NCBI GenBank assembly: GCA_023974075.1
Contig: CM043800.1
Coordinates: 3,293,319 to 3,357,318 of the forward strand
From: Chaenocephalus aceratus
Taxonomy: Eukaryota > Chordata > Actinopteri > Perciformes > Channichthyidae
Direction of reading: 5' to 3'
Length of the DNA: 64,000 nucleotides
Made by a program: the position numbers and the translations under genes. This document shows, in pieces, positions 47,246 to 57,817 of the stretch. Under the pieces are notes generated by a model. It was given only the letters and a program-made list of their open reading frames with translations, searched no databases and was not told where the DNA came from. Each line of letters starts with the position of its first letter. Position 1 is the first letter of the stretch.

Positions 47246-47454
47246 GTAAAAATCTAATCTAAACTAATGTAATATTCAATCCCACACTTGACGATTGAGA
47301 ACATAAATTCGTAATTTACCTCGTTTAAAGCTTTGTTGTTGTACTATGTCAATATTTATAATATATTTCGCGGGCAGGTAGCCTACATTGAATTACAAGT
47401 AGAAGAAGAAGAAGTAGAGGTAGAAGAAAAAGTAGTAGAAGAAGAAATACGCTA

Positions 47455-48436
47455 ACGCTACAAACAGGCACAACTCTGTTACTCTGTTTTTACCATAGAC
47501 TTGTTTTTACTGACATGTAACATTTTATTTCACCTTGCTTTATGTTTTTTAATGCACATTCAAAAACGGGAGCATTTTCCGGAGTTTCAACCGGGTACCG
47601 GCCACCGAAGACTTTGCCCGGAAAACGGAGACGTTTTGGTCTGTGGACTGTGTTTACAGCTAAGCACACACGCTAACTACAAGCTCACTTGGGGTTGAGA
47701 CTTTTTTACACGTTGCTTGACTGCTTGCCCACATATCTGATCCAAACATAGTAACGTATATTGGGGAAAATAATTATTTAAAGTTATTTAATAATTGTGA
47801 CATTTATCGTACTTTTTGATGGATGAATGATGCTCAAAGTGAGGGGGCAAAGAATACAACTGAGGGGGCAATGCCCCCTTTTGCCCCCTCGTGGCGCCGG
47901 GTACGCACGGCAGGCAAAAACATCGTTTTTCAAGTACTGGTCAATTTTGAGATGTTGTGCTATTTTGATTCTATAACATGTTTTCTTTCAGGCTTTTGGA
48001 AGGAAAACGTACAAAATACACATTTAAGTGTTTATTTTACTATAGTTTGTCTATTTGCGTCTGTAGATTTCTCCTAAATTCACCAAAAGTTAGCATTCTA
48101 ACGTAACATAAAGTACCGCGACCGTTGTGTGCACCATGTCATCAGAGATATCGTTGGAAAGCTCCGTCTCTCCTGCACAATCTCATCGGATCCAAATATG
48201 GTCATTTCCTTTGTATCAGCAACCACTCGAGAAAGTACAAAGGGGTCTTAAACCAAGAAACGAAATCTCATTGGCTGGTGTCAATTTCTGACAACGTGAT
48301 TTGTTCAGATGCGTCACGTGGTAAAACACTTCCTGGTTAGCTTTCGGCTAGAAATTGAAATCTCAAAATAGCAAAAGAACGGTGAAAAAAACGTTCACAG
48401 AGAAGACGACAACAATTGTCACTTGCACGAAGCAAG
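47455..48436. other. Transposon-derived or unknown sequence
   Basis: 'gagggggcaatgccccctttt' near 47,857-47,890 is a GC-rich inverted motif that looks like a DNA-transposon end; similar G-rich motifs (gagggggctg, agagggggcg) lie at 42,683-42,712. The remainder has no supported gene. Confidence 0.3.
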
Positions 48437-48984
48437 GTTATTGTTACGACCCGCCCTCTACTTAACGGTAGAGACTCGTTGGGGAGACCCGCAACATAGA
48501 AAACACAGCAAACACGCAGCATTTAACGGTGTTCATTTATTGATACATCCGTACTTACATGGCCAACCGGCAAATGACAATGCACTGGAGGACAGGAAAC
48601 ATACAAAAGGACAAAGGGGGCCAGCCACACCACGGGCCGTAGGACCCAGAGCTTCCCTCCGCTACCCAGAAACCATAACAAGTCCCTGAGGGAGAAAACA
48701 AAGCTGCGAAAAACCTAAACTACCTGTTCCTCCAGAGTACATAAGATACAAACACTAGGAATCTACAGATCCTGAAGCAGAAAAGAAGGAGTAACACCAC
48801 GGACAACCTCCTCCGGCGTTGAGATTTGAGGAAGAAGAAAGCCACGGTCGTAATCCCTCAGTTTCAGGACGGGAAAAAGAGAGCCTCTCTCCAGCTTCTC
48901 CTTTTAAAGTCCCCAGCTGAATGTCATTAGGACACCTGCGCAGCAGAGAGACAGAGAAAAGCAACACAAGCACGTAACAGTTAT
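48437..48984 (-). mobile_element. Solo LTR, 538 bp, 5-bp duplication GTTAT
   Basis: TGTTACGACCCG at 48,442 and ...GCACGTAACA ending 48,979 form TG...CA ends with a short inverted repeat (TGTTACG/CGTAACA). GTTAT flanks at 48,437-48,441 and 48,980-48,984. A polyadenylation signal is present on the minus strand (AATAAA at about 48,535-48,541) and a 'ctttaaaagg' TATA-like box lies at about 48,900-48,910, so transcription would be leftward. No internal region remains, implying LTR-LTR recombination. It is probably a Gypsy-type LTR. Confidence 0.85.
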
Positions 48985-49196
48985 ATAAAAAACAAATGAC
49001 CCCCGAACATGAAATATCTTCACGGAGTGCGTCGATGCGCAAGCTGTCATCCAAAGAACAGGAGGGTTTAGCTAGCGCCTCACTGCAATCTTTAAAGGTC
49101 GTTTTCCCAAAATGATTTTTTTTCCGAAATGTCCACTTCAGTAATGTAGCATGTACATACACCAAACCTTCCAGTTATATTCCTATCAATATTATG

Positions 49197-49362
49197 AAGG
49201 CTTTTACAGAAGGGTTTGTTCATATATCATTCATAGCCTGAATTATACAACATTGTATACCTAAAAACATGGCGAAAATTGATATTTTAGGGCTGTTGAC
49301 AATATTTTCTGATTTATGGAGTGATACAAAGAGATATCCAAAATCCCTTCTGTAAAAGCCTT
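49197..49362. repeat. Inverted repeat, 18-bp perfect arms
   Basis: aaggcttttacagaaggg (49,197-49,214) is exactly inverted at 49,345-49,362, with weaker inverted similarity outward. It is possibly the ends of a tiny MITE or part of an older element. The surrounding 48,985-50,660 has no supported gene; 'ggcctgtaatacgaacccgg' at 50,287 looks like a Harbinger-type end without a partner. Confidence 0.6.
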
Positions 49363-50672
49363 AGATACTAATATGACTACAAAATGAAACAAGAACTTTG
49401 AACCTGGCTTTACCCAAAATTCAGATTTCGATTCCTGAAATGTGTTAAAATATGTGCATATTTAATGAGATAATGGGTAATTTGCATATTTAAACATGCA
49501 ATTTCAGAAAACTTGTAATACAAAAAACAATTGCCTTATTGTCAGTAATTAGCTGGAGAAATGTCTAGCTGATACCTTTAAGTTAAAAAAAAGTACCCTA
49601 TTCACCTGGGGTGTCTCTCTTATTTAAACATGACTTTGTAAAATATTTTTTACTGATTCTAATGATATCACATTTTTTCTAATCTTTTTATTGTTCTTTG
49701 TTTTTTTTACAAGAAAACCTAAATTCCAGCCTACATTTTGTAAGTTGCCATGTTAAAATACGGCTAACATTTTTGCTAAAAACTGTTTAAAATTAATTTA
49801 TATTTCAAAAGAAAGTGAAGAAGTCATACTGTTAACTTCATGTCAAAGATGTACATGTATTGTGTTGTATATATATACTGAAACACATAAAATCAGGGAA
49901 AAGTATTGAAAAGATAATAATTCTTTAGTTTCTGATTGGTAATAGTAACATCAAAATAAATGGTTTTCTCCCAGTAATCGCTAAGAGGTATAGTAAACAA
50001 CTCTGGACCTCCTTGTTTGGAAGGCAGGTGTCAGGACAGACTAGAGGAAACGACACTCACATCACTCACTAGTCCCTGGATGACAAGGATGACAATACTA
50101 GCTGTGACAGTGTAAACAACAATGATGACAATAATTGAAGACAGTGTTGCTGAGGTTGAAATGAAGGTTAACCAGCATGTAGGAAATGGAAAGAAGAAGA
50201 GGAGCGCGGAGGTCGGAGAGGTACTCCTAAATCCTTTCATGCATTGTGAGTTTGGTAGAAGGTGTATCGTGGCAGAGGTCCAGAGGCCTGTAATACGAAC
50301 CCGGTTCAACATAACCTGGATATGTTTGAGTTAGCCGGTTGGCCTAATCCAAAACATACGCGCTCTCGCTAAACGGTCCTACGACGCGGGTTATCAAGTG
50401 GATCGCTCAAGCCAGCCGTGCCCTATATACTTAGGTACGCGTTCACATGAAAGGGGTGGTATTTGGAGCATTCGACCAATCACAAACATGGACATCGTAC
50501 TGACAGCGCAGCGTCATACTTCCTGAATGAAAAGTGAACTTTAATATTAGTCAAATATGAAGAAGTTAAACTTTAAACATCCATGACTTAAACACTTTAT
50601 CCAGGATAAAGGTCACATAGCTGCACCTGCAAGGTGAATACAGCTGGTAACAGAACAAGTGTTTGAATGCGT

Positions 50673-51436
50673 CAGTGTTGTAGTCAAGTCACCAATTCAC
50701 GAGTCCAAGTCATTCTCGAGTCACCACTCTTCGAGTCCGAGTCACCAAAGGGAGAGTCGTAGTCGAGTCCGAGTCCAAGTCCGAGTCACCCAAGGAGTGT
50801 CCGAGTCGAGTCCGAGTCATCATTACCTGTGTTCTAGTCCGAGTCACCTAAGAAGAGTCCAAGTCAAGTCCGAGTCACAAGTCTTCATGTATTAACCTTC
50901 GTGGATATATGTGTTGAAATGTAGCTGCTCCTCTACATTGCTTTTATCCTGTCATGTTATACTAATCTGTCTATTGAACTGCTGTGAAGCGAGTTTGGCT
51001 ACAATTCTTGTAATAGGTGCTATACAAATATAAAGCTTATGCTAATATAATATTATTATTATTATTATCAGATATAAATAAACTATATTTAAAATGAGTT
51101 ACTTTTAGAGAAGTGATTATAATTGTATGCCAATATTTTTCTATGGTAAAGTTTTCGTTTTGCACTTTTATTTTGATAGTAATAAGATCGGGACTCTTAT
51201 TTTGAAGGAACTTTTACCGGTTAAATCGGTTTACTGATAAAGATTTAGCCCCAGAAAGCACATGGCTACTTAGCATGCAAAATGACTCATTCTGCATGTT
51301 AAGTAGCCATGTGCTTTCCTCTTATCTGCTGAATCTTTATTTATTGATTAGATCACGTTACTCTGATGATAGTGTTCAAGACAGCCTATATGTCTGAACT
51401 CGATCCTTAGAGTAATGTGTTACGGAGCCTTCTCTT
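50673..51436. mobile_element. Second copy of the GAGTCC-repeat hAT element, right-truncated
   Basis: It begins CAGTGTTGTAGTCAAGTC as at 43,119 and carries the same subterminal repeats and single-copy middle. The palindrome (51,255-51,317) and 'gagtaatgtgttacggagcc' follow, and similarity ends at about 51,436. The right terminus and therefore any target duplication are lost. Confidence 0.85.
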
Positions 51437-51475
51437 CAATATTGTTATGTCAAGTCCCCTGTGTCGGCTTTTTCC

Positions 51476-51608
51476 AACGCAAGGGGGGGGCCTTAGAGTC
51501 CATTTTCAACGCAAGGGGGGGGCCCTTAGCGTCCATTTTCAACGCAAGGGGGGGGGCCTTAGAGTCCATTTTCAACGCAAGGGGGGGGGGGCCTTAGCGT
51601 CCATTTTC
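51476..51608 (+). repeat. G-run minisatellite, 4 units of 32-33 bp
   Basis: Unit aacgcaag + G8-11 + ccttag(a/c)gtccattttc starts at 51,476, 51,508, 51,541 and 51,573. G-runs of 8, 8, 9 and 11 bases recur once per unit. Frames over it are artefacts. Confidence 0.9.
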
Positions 51609-51609
51609 A

Positions 51610-53425
51610 GCTTTCCGGGATGTCCATATGCTTCTATGGACGCTCATGGAAGCACGGCATTCGTTTGTGTCGACTGCCCTTAAAGGCAATGTGAGCGTCC
51701 ATTCTCATTGGATAACGGAGAATTGTACACCCGGAAGTAAGTATTCCCCTTACTGTCGATTGATTTTACAGTGATATCTGCACTAGTCATCGACTAAAAA
51801 ACACCAGATTATCCTTGTTAATTACACAACATCCATCCATCCATCCATCTTCTCCCGCTTATATCCGTGGTCGGGTCGCGGGGGTAGCAGTTCCAGCAGA
51901 GAGCCCCAAACTTTCTTTTCCCTGGCGACATCAACCAGCTCTGACTGGGGGATCCCAAGGCGCTCCCAGGCCAGCGAAGAGATATAATCCCTCCACCTGG
52001 TCCTAGGTCTACCCCTTGGTCTCTTCCCAGCTGGACGTGCCTGGAAACACCTCCCTAGGGAGGCGCCCAGGTGGCATCCTAACTAGGTGCCCGAACCACC
52101 TCAACTGGCTTCTTTCGACGCGAAGGAGGAGCGGCTCAACTCCGAGTCCCTCCCTGATGACCGAACTTCTCACCTTATCTCTAAGGGAGACACCAGCCAC
52201 CCGGCGGAGGAAACCCATCTCGGCCGCTTGTATCCGCGATCTCGTTCTTTCGGTCATGACCCATCCTTCATGACCATAGGTGAGGGTACCAATCAACCAA
52301 TCAATTACACAACATTGATTGGTTTAAATTGTGTGCAATGCTTTTGTATTTTTCCCCTTCGATTCGGAGAAACAAATCTTTTTTTCCGAGTAAAGGATGG
52401 CAGAAGACACTACACTACCCAGAATCCCCAGCTATCGTTTGGACTACACCATGTGCTCTGTTTGACGTCACGTGATCTTCAAATTTCTCCCTGCAGAAAA
52501 AAAAACATGGCCGAACTTCGATTTATTCTCGGTGTAAAATGCCTATTTTAAAGTTAGTTTGGCCATTAAAATGCATTTGATGTCATTTGATGCGAGAAAT
52601 ATGAGTTGTTATTTCAGATTATGTGTGCAGTGGATATACATGATCTTTAGTTTGCTAGTTATTACGAAGATTACATCAGGAAATTGCATCCATAACATTT
52701 TCATTGTTACCAAGGTGGTTGCTAGGGACGCTGCTATCGATATTATTTCTGTTATGTTGTGTAACTCTTTAATGGTGTTATCTTTATTGCTACCCCCCTT
52801 CCCCGTCAATGTACTGTATAGTGTTGGTCCACAGCGCAAACATATTAGTTTAACAAAATCCGCATCTAAAGATAGCCTATGTTATTTTCCCCTGTGCAAT
52901 TCCAGTCTCACATCTCAGAGCACATCGTCATTAACAAATACCGGAAACAGACCGAAAACATTTAAAAATAAAATAATACTTTATTCCGAGTGTGCTTGCT
53001 TTTCTCTTTGAAAGTCATCACATACCGGCATTGTAATACACGGTTCGGCTGCATTAAATATTACATATCTGCCGTAGTTTCTGTATTTATAGAGCCCTGA
53101 TGAGAAGACTTCTAGACAAACATGAGGAACTGAAACGTGACGTGGATCATAAATATATCAGCCATTAAACAACATCTTACATTTATTTTCACACAATACG
53201 TCTCCTTGCAGTATCAACACTAATTCGGCTGACTTTTATATTTTATCCACTTGGTAGATAGGCTGTATTTACACCATAAAAGTGCACAGCTGATTTAACC
53301 TAGTGGTTAAAGCATGTTATTGAATTTCATTATTTTTATTATTAGATATTAATAGGATCCCTATAAAGTATATTCATTACTCGTTATTATCTACTAATAG
53401 TTAATTAAAGACTGTATATAATGAC
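51610..53425. mobile_element. Rearranged second copy of the foldback element
   Basis: 51,630-51,832 and 52,303-52,480 match the reverse complement of 42,165-42,490. 52,975-53,345 match the reverse complement of about 40,800-41,390, but 53,360-53,425 match 40,225-40,305 in direct orientation. The terminal 34-bp repeats are absent. It is interrupted by the Rex3 fragment at 51,833-52,302. Confidence 0.7.
51820..52315 (-). mobile_element. Rex3/RTE-type LINE 3' end with 13-bp duplication
   Basis: On the minus strand the frame encodes MTERTRSRIQAAEMGFLRRV, then REGLGVEPLLLRVERSQLRW, FGHLVRMPPGRLP, then frameshifted continuation. This is the well-known C-terminal region of fish Rex3 (RTE clade) reverse transcriptase. 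The 3' end carries a (GATG)n tail (seen as catccatccatcc at 51,830-51,848), diagnostic of Rex3. AATTACACAACAT flanks both sides (51,820-51,832 and 52,303-52,315). Severely 5'-truncated; not active. Confidence 0.85.
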
Positions 53426-53688
53426 TATTTTGCCGAGGGTAGGCAAAGTGTCAGCGAGATGTGTCTTAATGCATCTTTCTGGTTACATTGGGTGAAATTT
53501 GCTGTATCTACTGTGCCGGCCACATTGCGGACGTGTCTAGTTTCGGCTGTTTTTGGAGGAGAAAAGGGTATCTTGTGTAGTTTTATTTTGTGGGGAATTT
53601 GGATTATGATTTGCCTCCCCCTTTCACCCTTCACCACTATGATAATGATTATTCCAACAATGATGAAAAAACAAAGTGTTAAGGCCAA
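53425..53688 (-). pseudogene. Hydrophobic N-terminus, possible env leader fragment
   Basis: An 87-codon frame begins with Met and a strongly hydrophobic segment (about residues 3-20) followed by basic residues, as in a signal peptide or membrane anchor. It lies just after the pol remnant, where env would start. It has no cleavage site, fusion peptide or transmembrane-unit motif. Identification rests on position and hydrophobicity only. Confidence 0.25.
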
Positions 53689-54028
53689 GCAATAGAGGTG
53701 TTGGTTAGGTCCTGAGTTTCTTCTTCATCTTTGTTTTTCTTGTAAAAGTTCTTTGGTGTATCAGTGTAGGTGAGTGTCTCTTGTGTGGTGTGTGTATGTG
53801 ATGCGTGTGGTGTACCGCCTACTTTGGGGGAGCGGTCCCTTGTTGTGCCTCCTCGCCGGCTTGTTATCTCCTGGGCTGCCGTTGGTTCTCCTGTTGTCTC
53901 CTCCTCCTCGGAAGTGGAGTCGATGTCCACACTTGGGGGTTGGGGGGCTTCGGTTGTTTGCCTGATGTTCAGTTGGCCTAGGTCCTGGATGGTGTCAGCG
54001 AGGGTCCTGGTAGGTGCTGGTGCTTCCA

Positions 54029-54476
54029 CACACCTGCTCCAGTGGTACCACGTGTCTCCTTTTTCCGTCTACTCCTGACTGCATGATCTGTTCGCTGGTT
54101 ACCTTGAGTGGTTCAGAGAACCTTGGAGCACACCACTTGGGTTTGATCGTCTTCAGGCGGACGTCTTCAGGCGGACGTATTCAGCGTCCCTGCTGCCCTC
54201 AGCTTCCTCTGTGTGTCCTTTGGCTCTGGCTGCTGTGGATTCGTCTGCGAACTCTGCAACGAGGCATTTTAGTTGTTTATAGTAGGCCTGATGCCCCACT
54301 TTGTCATACAGTTCCTTTGAAACCGTGGCTCCCCCCCCTGGGCCTGGAAACTGGTGCCCATGAGTCATTTCATATGGAGTGAACCCAGTGGTCCTGCAAA
54401 TGGAACTCCTGATAGCCAATAGGGCGAGAGGTAGTGCCTCCAACCATGTCATTTCCTGTTCTTCTTCTTCTTCCAT
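54029..54476 (-). pseudogene. Retroviral integrase C-terminal fragment
   Basis: The minus-strand frame contains WLEALPLALLAIR, then RTTGFTPYEMTHG and QFPGPGG, the conserved segment following the integrase catalytic core in gammaretrovirus/epsilonretrovirus-like pol, then a degraded C-terminal tail. The D,D-35-E catalytic residues lie upstream of what is preserved. At least one frame break occurs before 54,150. It abuts gag-like sequence directly, showing a large pol deletion. Confidence 0.7.
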
Positions 54477-54484
54477 CGCCTTTG

Positions 54485-55475
54485 CTAGTTTCTGTTTCTT
54501 TGTGCTAACTCGGCCTCTAAATTCGCCTCGGCTAACGCCCTACCTTCATTTCTTCGGGGAGTATCTGTGTCTTCATGATCGCTTGTTTTAGCTCCCCCTC
54601 CCCTTTCTTTGCTGTGTTCCTGTCTAGGGTATGGGGTATCTTGGTATCTCCTATCTGGGGACGGTCCTTGTACCCCTGCTCTGGTCAAAGGTGGGGATGT
54701 TTGGTTTAATAAGACTTTTCCCTCTATCTGGTAATACCACCGCCGGTGGGTTCAACCCTCATAGGGTGCAGCATTGCCTGGATGAAGGGCTATACGGGGG
54801 TGGCACCTCATGCTGTTCTCTAGGGAGCTCGGGGTACAGGAGAGCTGGGGCGGTGGCGGCCGTGTGTTTCTCTTGGTTGATTATGGGTTCTGCTGGTTTT
54901 TGGGGTTCTGCTACTACGGGGGTTCTTACTGCCGGTGCTGCTACTGGCGCGGCTACTAGGGGGGCTTGTGTGGCCGGGGTGGTTTTATTTGTTTCTTCCA
55001 GGCGGCCAGCGGCTGAGACCATGGCATATGAGGTCCTAATTAGTTTGTTCTAGTTTTTCTTGTTCGTCTTGGTGTGCTTTCTTTTTAAAGACCATCTTCC
55101 CGGGTCTATACTTTTATGGCGGCAAAGTTCCTCCTCAAGCCCCTCTGTGGCTTTCTTGAACATTCCCTTTGTATCCTTTCCTCCTAACAACTCTCCTTTT
55201 TTATCCTTAGTTCTTGTCTGTGTGCTGTCAGTATGCCATTATCTGTCAATTTTTCGGTACAATTTTGCTACCCCCCTTTTTTCCCATTTTTTGTGATCCT
55301 TTTTCTCAACTTCCTTTTGTCCCTTCTTCCACCCATTCTTTCCAAACCTCGCGACGTACATCTGGGATTTTGAAGCCTAGTGCTTCTTCTCCTCGCAAAT
55401 TCGCCTTCCATTTTTCTACTTTTCCTTATCTTTCTTTATTAGATTCTCTGGTTGCTAGCGTCTTTTGCTAGTCTT
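54485..55475 (-). pseudogene. Gag-like remnant with PPPY late-domain motif
   Basis: Minus-strand frames include a lysine/glutamate-rich N-terminal part (about 55,060-55,440), then a proline/alanine-rich segment (54,759-55,022) holding YPEL and a PPPY motif. A basic, arginine-rich C-terminal part follows (54,485-54,688). PPPY is the Nedd4-binding budding motif common in gag matrix/p12 regions. Frames are broken in several places. The assignment rests on composition, motif and position between leader and pol. Confidence 0.5.
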
Positions 55476-55485
55476 CTACCTTTTC

Positions 55486-55778
55486 TTAGATACTAGGGCC
55501 TCACCTAGTTTTACACTGTGCTATGGCTACTGGTACGGCGACCAGTTTTACACCTTCCTTAGATACTAGGGCCTTGCCTAGTTTACACTGTGCTATGGTT
55601 ACTGGTACGGCGACCAGTTTTTACACCGTCCTTAGATACTAGGGCCTTGCCTAGTTTTACACTGTACTATGGCTACTGGTACGGCGACCAGTTTTACACC
55701 TTCCCTTAGATACTAGGGCCTTGCCTAGTTTTACACTGTACTATGGTTACTGGTACGGCGTCCAGTTTTACACCTTCC
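55486..55778 (-). repeat. 73-bp tandem repeat in the retroviral leader, 4 units
   Basis: 'ttagatactagggcc' starts at 55,486, 55,559, 55,632 and 55,706 (periods 73, 73, 74), each followed by 'tggtacggcgaccagtttt'. Stop codons occur in the units, so they are non-coding leader sequence between the primer-binding-site-like region and the gag remnant. Confidence 0.92.
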
Positions 55779-56116
55779 CTTTGGACCGCAGCGGATCCTC
55801 ATAAATTACGGGTTTCACCCGCTTCTCACCACAGATTTGTTTATGCCCTTGTTGATCTATTTAGTGCACACAATTTTATTTACGTTTTATCTTTACTTTT
55901 TAGCTGAGACAATTATTTCTGCCATTTTCACACAATCCTAAAATTTAGTGGTGTTTCAAACACATCTATTTGTTGTAACAGGCAGATGCTTACCTTGATT
56001 CTGAATTACCCGGGTTTTTGATTGTGTGAGATGGTTTCTTGTAAAAGCCGTAAACTCAATGTTTTTGGTGTCCTCTCAGAAGGTCATCGGTGTCCAGACT
56101 ACCCGCTCTAGACCAT

Positions 56117-56134
56117 CACGTCACGGGGTCACCA
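56117..56134 (-). promoter_or_regulatory. Primer-binding-site-like sequence
   Basis: The minus strand reads TGGTGACCCCGTGACGTG, resembling an arginine-tRNA-type primer-binding site. It lies three bases inside an LTR-like CA end (tgttgg at 56,139 on the plus strand). The exact tRNA was not verified. Confidence 0.45.
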
Positions 56135-56138
56135 AGCT

Positions 56139-56400
56139 GTTGGAGTCTACCGGACCAGGTCCGTCCTCCGCGCAGATCGTTTGGATATGGCCAGAGCAGG
56201 GTCGCTGTCCGGATCCGCCGATGACCGTTCTTAGTTCTGAGGGAAAAGGAATTGGGTCCTGGACACTATTCTCTGTTAGCTGTACAAAACTAGACGTTGC
56301 ACTCCAATGGATTGTTTCTTCAAATAAGCACTTTATTACACAGTTCAACAAAGATATATCAATCTGATACTATACCACAAAGCGCCTGCGCCTTGGACTC
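56139..56400 (-). mobile_element. Retroviral 5' LTR, R/U5 part
   Basis: The LTR begins just right of the primer-binding site. A minus-strand AATAAA (56,332-56,337) lies about 195 bp before the end, consistent with R-U5. U3 presumably extends rightwards with a duplicated 'cttcctta(t)' / 'tttcactcac' motif near 56,485-56,530, but its outer boundary is not resolvable before the minisatellite element at about 56,970. Confidence 0.5.
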
Positions 56401-56971
56401 CTTCTTGAGTTCTCACCGTGACAAGCTCGTCAGTGTGAGATCCCAGTTGAAGAGAGCCTCGAGTACCTTCGGCGCGCTTTTGTTACTTCCTTATTTGCTT
56501 TCACTCACTTCCTTATCTGGTTTCACTCACAAGACTGCCCTTGTGAACTGTTGCGCCTGCTTGGTGGGTGATTTAGTGTGAGAATAATGAGTTCTGCAAC
56601 TTTGTGGCTTATCAGTTTGGACATAACAGGATGCCTCTGTTCTTAATCTGGTTGACCCCGCGTTTTTGTTGCACACAGTATTTACACAGTATATTTCCAC
56701 TGAGGCTCTCAGCAGTTGGACTTTAACACAGTACTGTACTTTTCCACTCAGACAGCTCAATGTCTTAGCTTTCCATGATAGGCCCACTAATATATATTCA
56801 CTGCCACATTTGCCTTATCTTTATCCTTCACTACGCACAAGATGCATGATGAGAAAAAGACTGAGAACAGGTAATAGGCTCTGATTTAGCACCACCATCA
56901 GGCCTATTCATTTCCATTTCCGTTTTGTTGTCTGTTTACACTTTAATACCCGCTTATTTTGTAGTTGGTAT

Positions 56972-57438
56972 GGTATCTCTACTTTAAAGAGTCCTCTCCT
57001 GCTGATGTTCAGGTGTATATCAGTATGTAGTGTCTCTACTTTAAAGAGTCCTCTCCTGCTGATGTTCAGGTGTATATCAGTGTGTAGTGTCTCTACTTTA
57101 AAGAGTCCTCTCCTGCGGATGTTCAGGTGTATATTAGTATGTAGTGTCTCTACTTTAAAGAGTCCTCTCCTGCTGATGTTCAGGTGTATATCAGTATGTA
57201 GTATCTCTACTTTAAAGAGTCCTCTCCTGCTGATGTTCAGGTGTATATCAGTATGTAGTGTCTCTAATTTAAAGAGTCCTCTCCTGCTGATGTTCAGGTG
57301 TATATCAGTATGTAGTGTCTCTACTTTAAAGAGTCCTCTCCTGCTGATGTTCAGGTGTATATCAGTATGTAGTGTCTCTACTTTAAAGAGTCCTCTCCTG
57401 ATGATGTTCAGGTGTATATCAGTATGTAGTGTCTCTAC
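56972..57438 (+). repeat. 57-bp minisatellite, about 8 units (locus 4)
   Basis: Eight units of the same repeat lie in plus orientation with scattered changes (ttctcctgcggatg, gtatattagtatg). They are followed directly by the shared CCAAT-rich flank. Confidence 0.95.
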
Positions 57439-57817
57439 ATGTCTCCATGCTTTAATGTTCAAAAAGCTCTTTATTTTTCTCATACTGTCTGTGCTGCAGC
57501 ACCTCTTTTCACCCTCTGTCTGAAACCAGAGCCCAGTCTGCTCTGATTGGTTAGCTGGCCGGCTCTGTTGTGATTGGTCAACCGCTCAGAGATGTTCCGC
57601 CCCTTAGCCTATCACGTCCAATGTGTTGGAGCACTAGCCAATAGAAGCATGAGGGATTATTTAAAAAAGTAAACAAAGGAGTCAAATGGAGGCGTTTCAG
57701 GCAGGGGGGGGTGGACAGGGAACAGGGAACACAGGGATTTGAGCCTTTGCAGACCAATCCTTTATAACACACTACAGGAGAGGGAAAACCTCAAAAGCAT
57801 AAAAGGGCCTCTTTTAA
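56972..57817 (-). mobile_element. Third copy of the minisatellite-bearing transposon
   Basis: Array (56,972-57,438), flank with 'ctctgattggttagctggcc', 'gtgattggtcaaccgctcag' and 'ctagccaatagaagc', then 'acacactacagga' and the terminus AAAAGGGCCTCTTTTAA at 57,801-57,817. The terminus is the inverse of TTAAAGAGGCCCTATT at 14,285. The other terminus beyond the array is not clear; 'acccgcttattttgtag' at about 56,948 may be a decayed version. Confidence 0.75.

Larger units (their letters stand above)
53425..56400 (-). mobile_element. Endogenous retrovirus, internally deleted, no 3' LTR
   Basis: On the minus strand, from right to left, there is an LTR-like segment, a primer-binding-site-like sequence, a leader with 73-bp repeats, gag-like remnants, the C-terminal part of an integrase, and a short hydrophobic frame that might be the start of env. 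Most of pol (protease, reverse transcriptase, RNase H, integrase core) is missing. The provirus is cut at about 53,425 against the foldback copy, so there is no 3' LTR. It cannot encode a functional virus. Confidence 0.7.

Noticed and set aside
50031..50312. Minus-strand hydrophobic frame as a membrane protein
   Set aside because: Hydrophobicity comes from a repetitive GATGAC-rich stretch read on the complement, and the frame overlaps a Harbinger-like end. There is no conserved feature.
51417..51683. Frame over the G-run minisatellite
   Set aside because: The periodic peptide reflects the 32-33 bp repeat, and the period is not constant modulo 3.
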